Part shown: one piece after another, positions 18,004-26,335 of the stretch
How the letters are laid out: each line of letters starts with the position of its first letter
Position numbering within the stretch: the stretch's first letter is position 1
Assembly (NCBI GenBank): GCA_026129905.1
Contig: JAHCHE010000018.1
Span: forward strand, 1-64,000
DNA length: 64,000 nucleotides
From: Bryobacteraceae bacterium
GTDB taxonomy: Bacteria > Acidobacteriota > Terriglobia > Bryobacterales > Bryobacteraceae
Direction: 5' to 3'
The notes under the pieces: generated by a model
What the model was told of the DNA's origin: nothing
Databases searched by the model: none
What the model saw: the letters and a program-made list of their open reading frames with translations, nothing else
Program-made: the position numbers and the translations under genes

Positions 18004-21000
18004 ATGCATCCTGGTCTCAGGCGAAGTCTAATTTTCGGCGCGATCCTGTCAACGATCGGGTCGGTCTGTTGGTCCCAGACGTACTACGGAACGATCGTAG
18101 GTACGGTATCCGACTCCTCCGGGGCGGCATTTCCCAACGCGGAAGTCACCCTAACGAACGTGGCCACCAACATCAGCGTGAAGTTCATCAGCAACGAAGT
18201 GGGCAACTACCGGGCGCCGAACCTGATTCCGGGCACGTACCGGGTCTCGGTGGAACAGCCCGGCTTCAAGCGGTTCGTAGCCGAAGACATCGATCTCAGC
18301 TCCATGGCCGAGCGCCGCGTGGACGTAAGACTGGAGATCGGCGCGGTGACGGAGTCGATCACCGTGACCGGCGGCGCGCAGTTGGTGGAGACGGAGAAGG
18401 CCACCTTCTCCGACGTGAAGTCCAACTACGTTTTCACCAACATGCCCGTGAACTCGAACTACCGGTCCATCTGGCGCATGCTCGACCTGACGCCGGGCGC
18501 CAACTACTCCACCGGGAGCAACTACGCTGGCAACGGCATGGGCCGCAATACCACCTACACCATCGACGGCATCAAGGTGATGGACGGCTGGACGGGCAAT
18601 TCCTTCGGTCCGTCGCTGACCTACATGGATTCCTATCGCGAATTCCGGTTCGACCTGGTGAGCGCCAACGCCTCCGCGCCGACGTCGGCCAACATTTCGG
18701 TGGTCTCCGAGAGCGGAACCAACGATATCCACGGCGAGGCGTGGCTCCACTACAACGCGGTCGGCTTTACCGCCCGGCCGTTCTTCGCGCCAACCCGCCC
18801 GCACGGCCCGCCGATCTTCCGCCCGAACGTAAAGGTAGGCGGCCCTGCCTATATCCCGAAGCTGTACAACGGCAAGGACCGCACGTTCGTCCACTTTAGT
18901 TGGCAAGCGCTGCGCGGCAGCCAGGCGCCGTACGTCGCCAATTTCGTGACGCCGCTGCCGGCCTTCCGCCAGGGCGATTTCTCGTCGTTGCCGGGGACGT
19001 TGATGGACCCGCTGAGCAACACGCCGTTTCCGAACAAGCAAATCCCGGCGAATCGCGTCAGCCCGGTGTCCCAGTATTATCAGGACACCTTCTATCCCAT
19101 GCCCAATACCGGCGACCGCTTCAACGGCATCTTCGTTTTCCCGAACAGCAGCAACCAGTACACCGGCCGAACCGATCACAAGATCAGCGACGCCAACTCG
19201 TTCTTCGTCCGGTTCCAGCACCAGACGTACTCCTATACGCGCTACGACGGCGACACCAACCCGATGATCGGCATCTTCGATCAATGGCGGGACCAATACA
19301 TATTCGGGATCTCCGACACGCACGTTTTCTCGCCGACGCTGATTAACGAACTACGGCTGGGCTACAGCCGCGACGACAGCATTTACGGCGGCGAGCGGCG
19401 CGGGCTGGATATCGTGCGCGCTTCCGGCCTCGCGCTGCGGGACCTGGAGGACGTTCGGGCTCTGCCGCGGATGAACGTCACGGGATTCTCCTCCATTTAC
19501 CAGGGCGACCAGAACGGCTGGACCTGGAGCAATTACCACATCACGGAGAACGTGCTCTGGACCAAGGGCAAGCACAATTTCCGCTTCGGCGTCGACCGGG
19601 ACCGGTTCAACGGCCGGCAGTACGCCACGTCGCCGAGCCGCGTGTTCGGCGAGTTCAGTTTCAACGGCCGTTTCACCGGAAATCCCTACGGCGATTTCCT
19701 GCTGGGCCTGATGGACACCAGCGCCCGCTCCACCTCGGTGGGACGCGTCTATCCGCACCGGACGAACTGGGAGTTCTATTTCACGGACGACTTCAAGGTG
19801 ACGCCGCGCCTGTCGCTGAACTACGGCGTGCGCTACTCGCTGCTGGATCCGGGCCGGATCGAGCAGGACCTGATCGCCAACTTCGTTCCGGCCGTGAACG
19901 CGCTGGTGGTTCCCAACGAGACGGCGCGGAGCCGGGTGCATCCGGGCTTTCCGAGCAGAGTGCCGATTGTCACCGCCTCCTCGGCCGGGTTGGGCGAAAA
20001 GCTGCTGGCGCGGGACATGAATAACGTGGCCCCGCGGTTCGGCTTCGCCTGGCGGCCCACTACCTCGGACACGTTCGTCATCCGCGGCGGCGGCGGCGTG
20101 TACAACGTGGCCATGCAGCCCTACATTTCCGACGGCGGCGGCGCGCCGTACGAACTGCGGGAGACCTTCACCAACGCCATTACGGACGGCCAGCCGGCGT
20201 TCTCGTTCCCGAATCCGTTCCCGTCCACTACCTATGTCCTCGGCGGCACCGGCGCCACCGGGATGAATACGCACCTGCGGACGCCGTACAGCGTCCAATA
20301 CAACCTGACTGCGGAAAAAGAAGTGTGGGACATGGGGCTGTCGTTCACCTACATGTCCACGATGGCGCGCAAAACCACCTGGAGCCGCGACCTGAACCAG
20401 GTGGCCGCCGATACGCGGCCGTATACGGAAAAGCTCGCGCAGGTTCCCTTTCCGTACCTGTTCAACGTCAACTTCATCGACAACGGCGGCTCCCACAACT
20501 ACCACGGCGGCGTCATCAAGGCGGAGCGCAAACTCAAGGACGGTTTCTACTACCAGGCGCACCTGACGATGGCGAAAAGCGTCGGCGATAACTGGAGCGG
20601 CGGCGTCTCGACGGCCGAGGACGCGTTCAACCGGACCAGGGAGCGTTCGCAGGGCGGCGCGATCCCCCGCTGGCGCGGCGTCGTCGTCGGCATTTACGAG
20701 CTTCCCTTCGGCCGGGGCAAGAAGTTCGCCGGCGGAGCGCCCGGCGTCGTCAATCATGTTGTCGGCAACTGGATGGTCGCCGGCACCTACGTCTACCGGA
20801 CGGGAACGTTCTTCACGCCCAGTTACGCGGGCGTGGATGCTTCCAACACCAACCGCAGGAGCGGCCGGCCCGATCGCATCGGCGACGGCAACCTCCCCGG
20901 CGATCAGCGAACGCTCGAACGCTGGTTCGATACCAGCGCCTTCGTTTTCCCGCCCGAGGGCGCGGGACGGTTCGGCACCTCCGGCAACCACGTGTTGCAA

Positions 21001-21222
21001 GGCCCGAGCATGAGCGTCTTTCATTTCGGAGCGACCAAGGAAATTCCGCTCCACGAGCGGGCCCGGCTGAAGCTCGAGATGGTGTCCACCAATTTCTTCA
21101 ACCATCCGAATTTCGCCAACCCGAACGCGGTGGTCGGCACATCGCCGTTCGGCCGCGTGCTGAGCACGATCTCGACCGACGGAAACCGCGATTTCCAACT
21201 GACGGCGCGCCTCACGTTCTAA
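18004..21222 (+). CDS. Oar-like TonB-dependent protein with carboxypeptidase-regulatory domain
   Basis: 1072 residues from ATG 18004, with AAAGGAG just upstream. Signal peptide to ~24 (CWSQ), CarboxypepD_reg-like domain ~28-110 (GTIVGTVSDSSGAAFPNAEVTLTN... in short blocks, YRAPNLIPGTYRVSV), plug ~120-210 (YTIDGIKVMDG) and a long barrel ending in LTARLTF with the terminal Phe of outer-membrane proteins. Solibacter-type acidobacteria carry many such paralogues; roles proposed for the family are uptake or surface adhesion. It appears to be single, ended by the strong terminator at 21351-21400. Confidence 0.9.
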   Translation: MHPGLRRSLIFGAILSTIGSVCWSQTYYGTIVGTVSDSSGAAFPNAEVTLTNVATNISVKFISNEVGNYRAPNLIPGTYRVSVEQPGFKRFVAEDIDLSSMAERRVDVRLEIGAVTESITVTGGAQLVETEKATFSDVKSNYVFTNMPVNSNYRSIWRMLDLTPGANYSTGSNYAGNGMGRNTTYTIDGIKVMDGWTGNSFGPSLTYMDSYREFRFDLVSANASAPTSANISVVSESGTNDIHGEAWLHYNAVGFTARPFFAPTRPHGPPIFRPNVKVGGPAYIPKLYNGKDRTFVHFSWQALRGSQAPYVANFVTPLPAFRQGDFSSLPGTLMDPLSNTPFPNKQIPANRVSPVSQYYQDTFYPMPNTGDRFNGIFVFPNSSNQYTGRTDHKISDANSFFVRFQHQTYSYTRYDGDTNPMIGIFDQWRDQYIFGISDTHVFSPTLINELRLGYSRDDSIYGGERRGLDIVRASGLALRDLEDVRALPRMNVTGFSSIYQGDQNGWTWSNYHITENVLWTKGKHNFRFGVDRDRFNGRQYATSPSRVFGEFSFNGRFTGNPYGDFLLGLMDTSARSTSVGRVYPHRTNWEFYFTDDFKVTPRLSLNYGVRYSLLDPGRIEQDLIANFVPAVNALVVPNETARSRVHPGFPSRVPIVTASSAGLGEKLLARDMNNVAPRFGFAWRPTTSDTFVIRGGGGVYNVAMQPYISDGGGAPYELRETFTNAITDGQPAFSFPNPFPSTTYVLGGTGATGMNTHLRTPYSVQYNLTAEKEVWDMGLSFTYMSTMARKTTWSRDLNQVAADTRPYTEKLAQVPFPYLFNVNFIDNGGSHNYHGGVIKAERKLKDGFYYQAHLTMAKSVGDNWSGGVSTAEDAFNRTRERSQGGAIPRWRGVVVGIYELPFGRGKKFAGGAPGVVNHVVGNWMVAGTYVYRTGTFFTPSYAGVDASNTNRRSGRPDRIGDGNLPGDQRTLERWFDTSAFVFPPEGAGRFGTSGNHVLQGPSMSVFHFGATKEIPLHERARLKLEMVSTNFFNHPNFANPNAVVGTSPFGRVLSTISTDGNRDFQLTARLTF

Positions 21223-21228
21223 GTTCGG

Positions 21229-21310
21229 TGTGGGGCCGGATCTCATCCTGCGCGGCGGTCCAACCGCCGCCGGGCCGATGGCCGGCCCGCAGGTAGCCTT
21301 CGGCCCCACA
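21229..21310. repeat. Compound palindromic element (three nested hairpins)
   Basis: Outer arms TGTGGGGCCG (21229-21238) and CGGCCCCACA (21301-21310) are perfectly complementary. Between them are two further perfect hairpins: GCGGCGGT/ACCGCCGC (21252-21259/21263-21270, loop CCA) and CGGGCCG/CGGCCCG (21271-21277/21283-21289). It looks like a REP/BIME-type unit or a structured 3' UTR. It lies between the Oar stop and the terminator. Confidence 0.5.
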
Positions 21311-21350
21311 ACCGTAACTTGGAATTGCTGTTTTCCGACAGTCGCTATGG

Positions 21351-21400
21351 CCCGGCCTCGCGAAGCGTCGACGGACGCCCGCGAGGCCGGGTTATTTTTT
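21351..21400 (+). terminator. Rho-independent terminator after the Oar-like gene
   Basis: A perfect 12-bp GC-rich stem, CCCGGCCTCGCG (21351-21362) with CGCGAGGCCGGG (21380-21391), whose loop contains another GCGTC/GACGC pairing, is followed by TTATTTTTT (21392-21400). It separates the Oar-like gene from the SDR operon. Confidence 0.88.
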
Positions 21401-21488
21401 GGGAATAAGCCGCGCCGCCGCCCGGATCTCCGTGGTGGAGACGCGGCGCCCGGCGCAGGCCGGTGAAAACGCGAAGAGGGACTTACAA

Positions 21489-22292
21489 ATGGGAAGACTC
21501 CATGGAAAGAATTGCCTGATTACGGGGGCCTCCTCCGGCATCGGTCAGGCCATCGCGATTCGGTTCGCGCGCGAGGGCGCCAACGTCGCCATCAACTACC
21601 GCGGCGGCGCCGAGCAGGCGGAAGTCACCCGGCAACAGGCGCGGGCGGCGCGCAACGGGGGCGGCGGGAAGGAGCTTGTCGTGCAGGCCGACGTCTCCAA
21701 CGAAGACCATGTCAAGCGCATGTTCAAAGAGACCCTGGATGCGTTCGGCTCGCTCGACGTCCTGGTGAACAACGCCGGCATTCAGAAGCCCTGCCCCAGT
21801 CATGAGCTGGAACTCCCCGATTTCGACCGCGTCCTGAGCGTCAACGTGCGCGGGCCCTTCCTGTGCGCGCGCGAAGCGATCCGGCATTTCCTCTCCCGCG
21901 GCGGCGGCGGCGTCATTCTTAACAACTCCAGCGTGCACGAGAAGATCCCGAAACCGAAATACCTGAGCTACTCGATCTCCAAGGGCGGCATGGAGAACCT
22001 GACGAAATCGCTGGCGCTGGAGTACGCGGGGCAGGGAATTCGCGTGAACGCGGTCGGCCCCGGCGCGGTGGTCACGCCGATCAATCGCGCCTGGATCGAC
22101 AATCCCAAGGCGCGGGCGGAAGTGGAGAGCCACATTCCGATGAACCGCGCCGCCGAAGCGGACGAAATCGCCGCGGTGTTCGCGTTCCTGGCCTCCGACG
22201 AGGCCTCGTACATCACCGGCCAGACGCTGTTCGCCTGCGGCGGGTTGACGCTCTATCCCGAGTTCCGCGTGGCGTGGTCGTCGGGAGAGTAA
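21489..22292 (+). CDS. SDR family oxidoreductase (glucose dehydrogenase-like)
   Basis: 267 residues from ATG 21489, preceded by GAAGAGGG. Classical SDR: TGASSGIG cofactor loop (~12-19), NNAG (~90), Ser in LNNSSVHEKIP, YLSYSISKGG with the catalytic Tyr-x3-Lys, then VGPGAVVTP, and the C-terminus ITGQTLFACGGLTLYPEF. The ITGQ...GGLTLYP end resembles bacterial glucose 1-dehydrogenase-like SDRs. It forms an operon with a second SDR starting 11 bp later and the membrane redox genes after that. Substrate not determinable. Confidence 0.88.
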   Translation: MGRLHGKNCLITGASSGIGQAIAIRFAREGANVAINYRGGAEQAEVTRQQARAARNGGGGKELVVQADVSNEDHVKRMFKETLDAFGSLDVLVNNAGIQKPCPSHELELPDFDRVLSVNVRGPFLCAREAIRHFLSRGGGGVILNNSSVHEKIPKPKYLSYSISKGGMENLTKSLALEYAGQGIRVNAVGPGAVVTPINRAWIDNPKARAEVESHIPMNRAAEADEIAAVFAFLASDEASYITGQTLFACGGLTLYPEFRVAWSSGE

Positions 22293-22303
22293 AGGAGAGG
22301 ACC

Positions 22304-22996
22304 ATGACATCGCTGGAGTCGAAGGCGGTATTGATCACCGGCGCCGAGGGCGGCCTCGGCGCATTCGTAACGAAGGCCTTCCTGGAAGCCGGCGCGCTGG
22401 TGGCGGGCGTTTCGCGGTCCATTAACGAATCTGACTTCCCGCACCCGAGCTTCGCGGCGATTTCCGCGGAGCTCTCGGATTCGAGCGCGGCGGAAGCGGT
22501 GGCCGCCCAGGTGGTCGAGCGGTTCGGCAAGCTCGACGCGCTGATTCACCTGGTGGGCGGCTTCGCGGGCGGACAACCGGTGGCCGACACCGACGACGCC
22601 ACCGTCGACAAGATGCTCGACATGAATTTCCGCTCCGCGTTCCACGTGATGCGCGCCGCGGTGCGGCGGATGAAAGGCGGCGGGAGAATCGTCGCCATCG
22701 GCAGCCGGGCGGTCTCCGAACCGGTGGCGGCCATTGCCGCCTACGCCGCGTCGAAGGCGGCGCTCATTTCACTGGTGCGGACGCTGGCGGTGGAAAACCG
22801 GGATGCGGGCATCACCGCCAATGTCATCGTGCCCACCACCATTGACACGCCCGCCACCCGCGCAGCGGACCCCAATGCCGACCATTCGCGGTGGACCGAT
22901 CCGCGGCGGATGGCCAACCTCGCCGTGTGGCTGGTTTCCGAGGAAGCCTCGCAGGTCACCGGGGCCGTGATTCCCCTCTACGGGCGAGGCGTGTAA
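22304..22996 (+). CDS. SDR family oxidoreductase
   Basis: 230 residues; ATG 22304 follows AAAGGAGAGG. SDR features: TGAEGGLG (~13-20, cofactor loop with Glu-Gly in place of the usual Ser-Gly), LIHLVGGFAGG in the place of NNAG, GSRAVSEPVAAIAAYAASKAAL with Tyr-x3-Lys, IVPTTIDTP, and the ending VTGAVIPLYGRGV. The two SDRs share the same fold but little sequence, so this is not a recent duplication. It is translated just before the small membrane gene at 23008, suggesting a common pathway. Confidence 0.85.
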   Translation: MTSLESKAVLITGAEGGLGAFVTKAFLEAGALVAGVSRSINESDFPHPSFAAISAELSDSSAAEAVAAQVVERFGKLDALIHLVGGFAGGQPVADTDDATVDKMLDMNFRSAFHVMRAAVRRMKGGGRIVAIGSRAVSEPVAAIAAYAASKAALISLVRTLAVENRDAGITANVIVPTTIDTPATRAADPNADHSRWTDPRRMANLAVWLVSEEASQVTGAVIPLYGRGV

Positions 22997-23007
22997 CAGG
23001 GGCGGCG

Positions 23008-23268
23008 ATGACGGCGGCGGTCCACATTTTTGTCTGGGCGTTCACGGCGTACCTTGCGGCCGGGTTCGTCTTCGCGGTTCTGTTCGTCATTTTCGGCGCG
23101 CAGCGGATCGATTCGCAGGCGCCCGGTTCCACGCTCGGCTTTCGAGCGATCGTCATACCGGGCGCGACGGCGCTATGGCCGCTGCTGCTCGCGCGCTGGA
23201 CCCGGGGCGTGGGCGATCCTCCCGGGGAACGCAACGCTCACCGGAATTCTTCTTTGCGGGAGGTTTGA
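23008..23268 (+). CDS. Small two-helix membrane protein
   Basis: 86 residues with two predicted membrane segments (~5-29, AVHIFVWAFTAYLAAGFVF..., and ~45-62, FRAIVIPGATALWPLLLARW) and a hydrophilic C-terminus. It lies 11 bp after the SDR stop and directly before the Tat-signal peptide gene, so it belongs to the redox cassette. No named family recognised; possibly a small anchor subunit for the neighbouring ferric-reductase-like protein (inference). Confidence 0.65.
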   Translation: MTAAVHIFVWAFTAYLAAGFVFAVLFVIFGAQRIDSQAPGSTLGFRAIVIPGATALWPLLLARWTRGVGDPPGERNAHRNSSLREV

Positions 23269-23269
23269 C

Positions 23270-23458
23270 ATGATCCAGACTCTTCGGAAAACCCACCGTC
23301 GCGCCTTCCTTGGACTCTCCTTCGCCTTGCCTGCCGTGTTCGCCGGCGGTCTTCTCTTACGGAAACCGCCGGCGCCTTCCAATCCGGCGCGAATCCGGAA
23401 AGTCCGCGAGGCGCCGCCGAAGCCGGGCGCGGCCGCCCCGAGAGAGCAATCGCGATGA
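23270..23458 (+). CDS. Tiny Tat-signal protein (62 residues)
   Basis: ATG 23270 overlaps the preceding gene's stop region (TTTGACATG), and its stop overlaps the next start by 4 bp. The peptide is almost only a twin-arginine signal (HRRAFLGL, then FALPAVFAGGLLL) plus a ~30-residue Pro/Arg/Lys-rich tail with no Cys, His or recognisable domain. Coupled translation on both sides supports a real gene. It may be a Tat-inserted anchor or small subunit of the redox complex. Confidence 0.6.
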   Translation: MIQTLRKTHRRAFLGLSFALPAVFAGGLLLRKPPAPSNPARIRKVREAPPKPGAAAPREQSR

Positions 23459-24513
23459 GCCTCCACTACGTGGCCGTCGGCTGGAACCGCCAGAAGAAGA
23501 TCTACGACTCGATCCTGGCCGGATCGCTGACGCTGTACCTGGCGCTGTTCGCCTTGCTCGGCTCGCTGGTTCACCCGAACGCGACCATCGAAACGCTGCT
23601 GATCCGCGGTTTCGGGACGGCGGCGTTTCTGCTGCTGCACGTCATTCTGTGCATCGGGCCGTTGGCGAGGCTGGACCGGCGCTTTCTGCCGTTGCTGTAC
23701 AACCGGCGGCACCTGGGCGTGACGATGTTCCTGCTCGCGCTGACGCACGGCGTGTTTTCCATCGTGCAGTTTCACGCGCAGGGCGACGAGAATCCGCTGG
23801 CGTCGATCTTTCTCGCCAACCGCCGGTACGCGAGCCTCGCGGATTTTCCGTTTCAGCCGCTGGGGTTCTTCGCGCTGCTGATCCTGTTCCTGATGGCGTC
23901 CACCAGCCACGATTTCTGGCTGCGGAACCTTACCGCGCCGGTTTGGAAGCGGCTGCACATGATGGTGTACGCCGCATACGGGCTGCTGGTGGCGCACGTG
24001 ACGCTGGGGGCGCTGCAATCGGAGCGCAGCCCGGTTCTGGCCGTCCTGCTCGGCATCGGCATGGCGTGCGTGCTGTCGCTGCACCTGGCCGCCGCGGCGA
24101 AGGAACGGCGCGTCGACGAGCGACAGCCGGCCACCGGAGGCGACGGCTTCGTCGAGGTGTGCGCGGTGGAGAAGATTCCCCTGAACCGGGCGGTGACCGT
24201 GTCGCTCGGCGGCGAGCGGGTGGCGGTGTTCCGGTACGACGGCAAGGTGTCGGCGCTGTCGAACGTCTGCCAGCACCAGAACGGCCCGCTAGGCGAGGGC
24301 CGCATCGTCGACGGCTGCGTCACCTGTCCGTGGCACGGTTACCAGTACCTGCCCGACTGCGGCGCCGCGCCGCCGCCGTTCACCGAGAAAGTGCCCACGT
24401 TCCGGACCCGCGTCGTGGACGGAAAGGTATACGTACACCCGAAGCCTTTCCCCGCGGGCACGCGCTGCGAACCGGCGCGGATCGACGGAAACGTCCAGGA
24501 GGTTGCGGTATGA
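23455..24513 (+). CDS. Ferric-reductase-like membrane domain fused to Rieske [2Fe-2S] domain
   Basis: 352 residues. The first ~215 have about six membrane helices with the His pattern of ferric-reductase/cytochrome-b-like domains (LLLHVILCIGPLARLDRRFLPLLYNRRHLGV, split into blocks; ALTHGVFSIVQFHAQ; RLHMMVYAAYGLLVAHV). The C-terminal ~110 residues are a Rieske ferredoxin: C272-x-H274 (VCQHQNGPLGEG) and C291-P-W-H294-GYQY. Electrons could pass between membrane heme and the cluster. It is flanked by the Tat peptide and the KCY-motif protein, both by 4-bp overlaps. A quinol- or cofactor-linked reductase is likely; substrate unknown. Confidence 0.82.
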   Translation: MSLHYVAVGWNRQKKIYDSILAGSLTLYLALFALLGSLVHPNATIETLLIRGFGTAAFLLLHVILCIGPLARLDRRFLPLLYNRRHLGVTMFLLALTHGVFSIVQFHAQGDENPLASIFLANRRYASLADFPFQPLGFFALLILFLMASTSHDFWLRNLTAPVWKRLHMMVYAAYGLLVAHVTLGALQSERSPVLAVLLGIGMACVLSLHLAAAAKERRVDERQPATGGDGFVEVCAVEKIPLNRAVTVSLGGERVAVFRYDGKVSALSNVCQHQNGPLGEGRIVDGCVTCPWHGYQYLPDCGAAPPPFTEKVPTFRTRVVDGKVYVHPKPFPAGTRCEPARIDGNVQEVAV

Positions 24514-25283
24514 GCGGACGCGACGCGGAATTCTATGTCGGCTACCTGCCGAAAGCGCCTGGCCGCCTCGGGGCGTCGCTGCGGCGAATCGTGTTGGGGC
24601 TGAACCTGCTCGCCGCGGCCGTCGCGCTGACGCTGATCTTCGCGCAGGCGCCATTCGCCGATAGCCGCTTCGAGTTCCTTCAATACCGGGATTACGAGGG
24701 CGTGCTCGTCCGGGACCCGTACCCTAGCCTGCTGGTGAAGCGTCCCGGGGCGATGGACGGCGTCCCGAGCTTTGCCCGCTATCTGCTGGTGGCCGAGGGC
24801 AAGCGCGGCTTTGTGCCCGGCGCCGAACTGGAAGCCCGGCTCGTGCGCCTGAGAGGCTCGCTGATCCATCGCGAGGACCAGCGGATGGTAGAAGTTCTGC
24901 CGCAATCGTTGACGCCGGCCGGCGGCGAGCCGCTTCCCAAGCTGGAATGGACCGGCCTCGGCGAGGCGGCGCTGTACGGCGAAATCGTCGACACGAAGTG
25001 CTATCTCGGCGTGATGAACCCGGGCGAAGGCAAGGTGCACCGTGAGTGCGCGGCGCGCTGCATTAGCGGCGGCGTTCCGCCGGGGTTGCGCGTGCGGGAC
25101 ACCGAGGGGAACTCGTTTGTGGTTCTGCTGGCGGGCGCCGACGGGAGGCCCCTCAACCGCGAAGTGCTCGACTTCGTGGCGGAACCGGTCCGCATCGACG
25201 GCAAGCTGTCCCGGCTCGGCGACACGCTGATTCTGCGCGCCGAGCCGTCGACTTTCTACCGGCTCGCGGGGTCGCGCCCCTAG
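24510..25283 (+). CDS. Membrane-anchored protein with conserved Cys-rich GEIVDTKCY motif
   Basis: 257 residues. One membrane helix at ~29-46 (IVLGLNLLAAAVALTLIF), the rest outside. A conserved-looking segment near residues 150-185 reads GEIVDTKCY...KVHRECAARCISGG, with three Cys and one His that could bind a metal or form disulfides. I have an impression of similar segments beside cytochrome b-like proteins, but no named function. It overlaps the Rieske fusion gene by 4 bp, so it is a likely partner subunit. Confidence 0.7.
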   Translation: MSGRDAEFYVGYLPKAPGRLGASLRRIVLGLNLLAAAVALTLIFAQAPFADSRFEFLQYRDYEGVLVRDPYPSLLVKRPGAMDGVPSFARYLLVAEGKRGFVPGAELEARLVRLRGSLIHREDQRMVEVLPQSLTPAGGEPLPKLEWTGLGEAALYGEIVDTKCYLGVMNPGEGKVHRECAARCISGGVPPGLRVRDTEGNSFVVLLAGADGRPLNREVLDFVAEPVRIDGKLSRLGDTLILRAEPSTFYRLAGSRP

Positions 25284-25312
25284 CCGGATCTCCAATCGAG
25301 GAAAGGATACGC

Positions 25313-25732
25313 ATGATACGCTCCAGGTCTGTCAAAATTCTCAGTTGGGTCCTGCGGCTGACGGCCGCGGCGATCCTGCTGCAAACGCTGTTCTTCAAGT
25401 TCACCGGAGCGCCGGAATCCGTCTACATCTTCACGGCGCTGGGCGCGGAACCGGTGGGGCGCATCGGCAGCGGCGTCATCGAGTTGATCGCGTCCGCGCT
25501 GCTGCTGGTCCCGCAAACCGTCGTTTACGGCGCCGCGCTGTCGATGTTGACCATGACAGGCGCCATCGTGGGCCACCTGACGAAACTCGGGATCGCGCTG
25601 CCGGCGGTGGGAGACAACGGCGAGCTGTTTGTCCTGGCGGTAATCGTATTCGCCTCGAGCGCCGCCGCGCTCTATCTCCACCGCGCGGATCTGCCCGTTG
25701 CGGTGCGAAGGCGCGCCCGATTCACGGGATGA
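25313..25732 (+). CDS. DoxX-like membrane protein
   Basis: 139 residues; ATG 25313 follows GAGGAAAGG. Four hydrophobic helices in the DoxX/DoxD-like pattern: SWVLRLTAAAILLQTLFFKFTG, GSGVIELIASALLLVP, TVVYGAALSMLTMTGAIVGHL, ELFVLAVIVFASSAAALYL. The KFTG and ELIASALLL blocks fit the family, whose members are often tied to membrane redox chemistry. Last gene of the SDR/redox operon. Confidence 0.75.
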   Translation: MIRSRSVKILSWVLRLTAAAILLQTLFFKFTGAPESVYIFTALGAEPVGRIGSGVIELIASALLLVPQTVVYGAALSMLTMTGAIVGHLTKLGIALPAVGDNGELFVLAVIVFASSAAALYLHRADLPVAVRRRARFTG

Positions 25733-25746
25733 TCGGCATTCGCCCC

Positions 25747-26140
25747 TCACGCGCAATCGGGCTCAGTCCCGGCCCCGCGGACCGTCTCCAGAATATAATC
25801 GCAGGCGCGGCGTTGGGTGTGAAACCGCAGAGCGTGCTCACATGCCGCCCGCGCCATCGATTCGAGAGCGGCTTTATCCGCCAGCGCCTTGACGACCACT
25901 TCCCGCAGGCTTTCGCCTTCCGGCCGATAGTACCAGGCGTGTCTGCCGTCGAGGAGTGGCTGATAGCGGCAAATTCCAGGCTGACTCAGGATCGGGACGG
26001 AGCGGCAGAGACTGGCTTCGTAGTGCCGAAAACACTCCCACCCATAGCCCTCCGGCGACCAGGTCAGCCACGCTCTCGCGCAGCGCTCCAGGTACTCTTG
26101 GTGCGGCATTCTGTCCGTCGAGAGGTCCAATACCACTGCT
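25747..26140 (-). pseudogene. 3' fragment of a glycosyltransferase-like gene, cut by IS
   Basis: The minus-strand frame reads out of the IS left end into RMPHQEYLERCARAWLTWSPEG, FRHYEASLCRSVPILSQPG, DGRHAWYYRPEGESLREVV and then a C-terminal helix ending in GTEPDCA. The 'SPxG...FRHYEAslcrSVPIl' part resembles the nucleotide-sugar binding end of glycosyltransferase/exostosin-like proteins. The N-terminal half is gone; the open frame to 26190 uses IS sequence as an artificial start. Not functional as is. Confidence 0.65.
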
Positions 26141-26271
26141 GTCCAAATTAGCCCGCCGGCCTGAATGCCGCCGCTGCATCGAAAGGACATAGCTCGGCCG
26201 CGGCGCCGATCCGGGGAACGGGTTAGGGGAGCACCCGGCTGGCGTGGCTCTCAGGTGCTGTCCAAGTTCGA

Positions 26272-26289
26272 CGGCGGCATTTGCCGCCG
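26272..26289. repeat. Hairpin between transposase stop and IS left end
   Basis: CGGCGGCA/TGCCGCCG forms an 8-bp perfect stem with a two-base gap, downstream of the transposase stop. It may end transposase transcription or block read-in; there is no clear T-run. Confidence 0.35.
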
Positions 26290-26335
26290 GGCCGAGGCTG
26301 TCATGATTGTCCCCCCGCGCTGCTGTCCAAATCGC

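Noticed and set aside
19351-21309. 652-codon antisense frame in the Oar-like gene
   Set aside because: His/Arg/Val/Ala-rich shadow of a clear outer-membrane protein; no start site or domain.
23310-25283. Long fused plus frame (657 codons) over the ferric-reductase-like gene
   Set aside because: Only its last ~257 codons are real (the gene starting at 24510); the upstream part is out of frame with the Rieske fusion.
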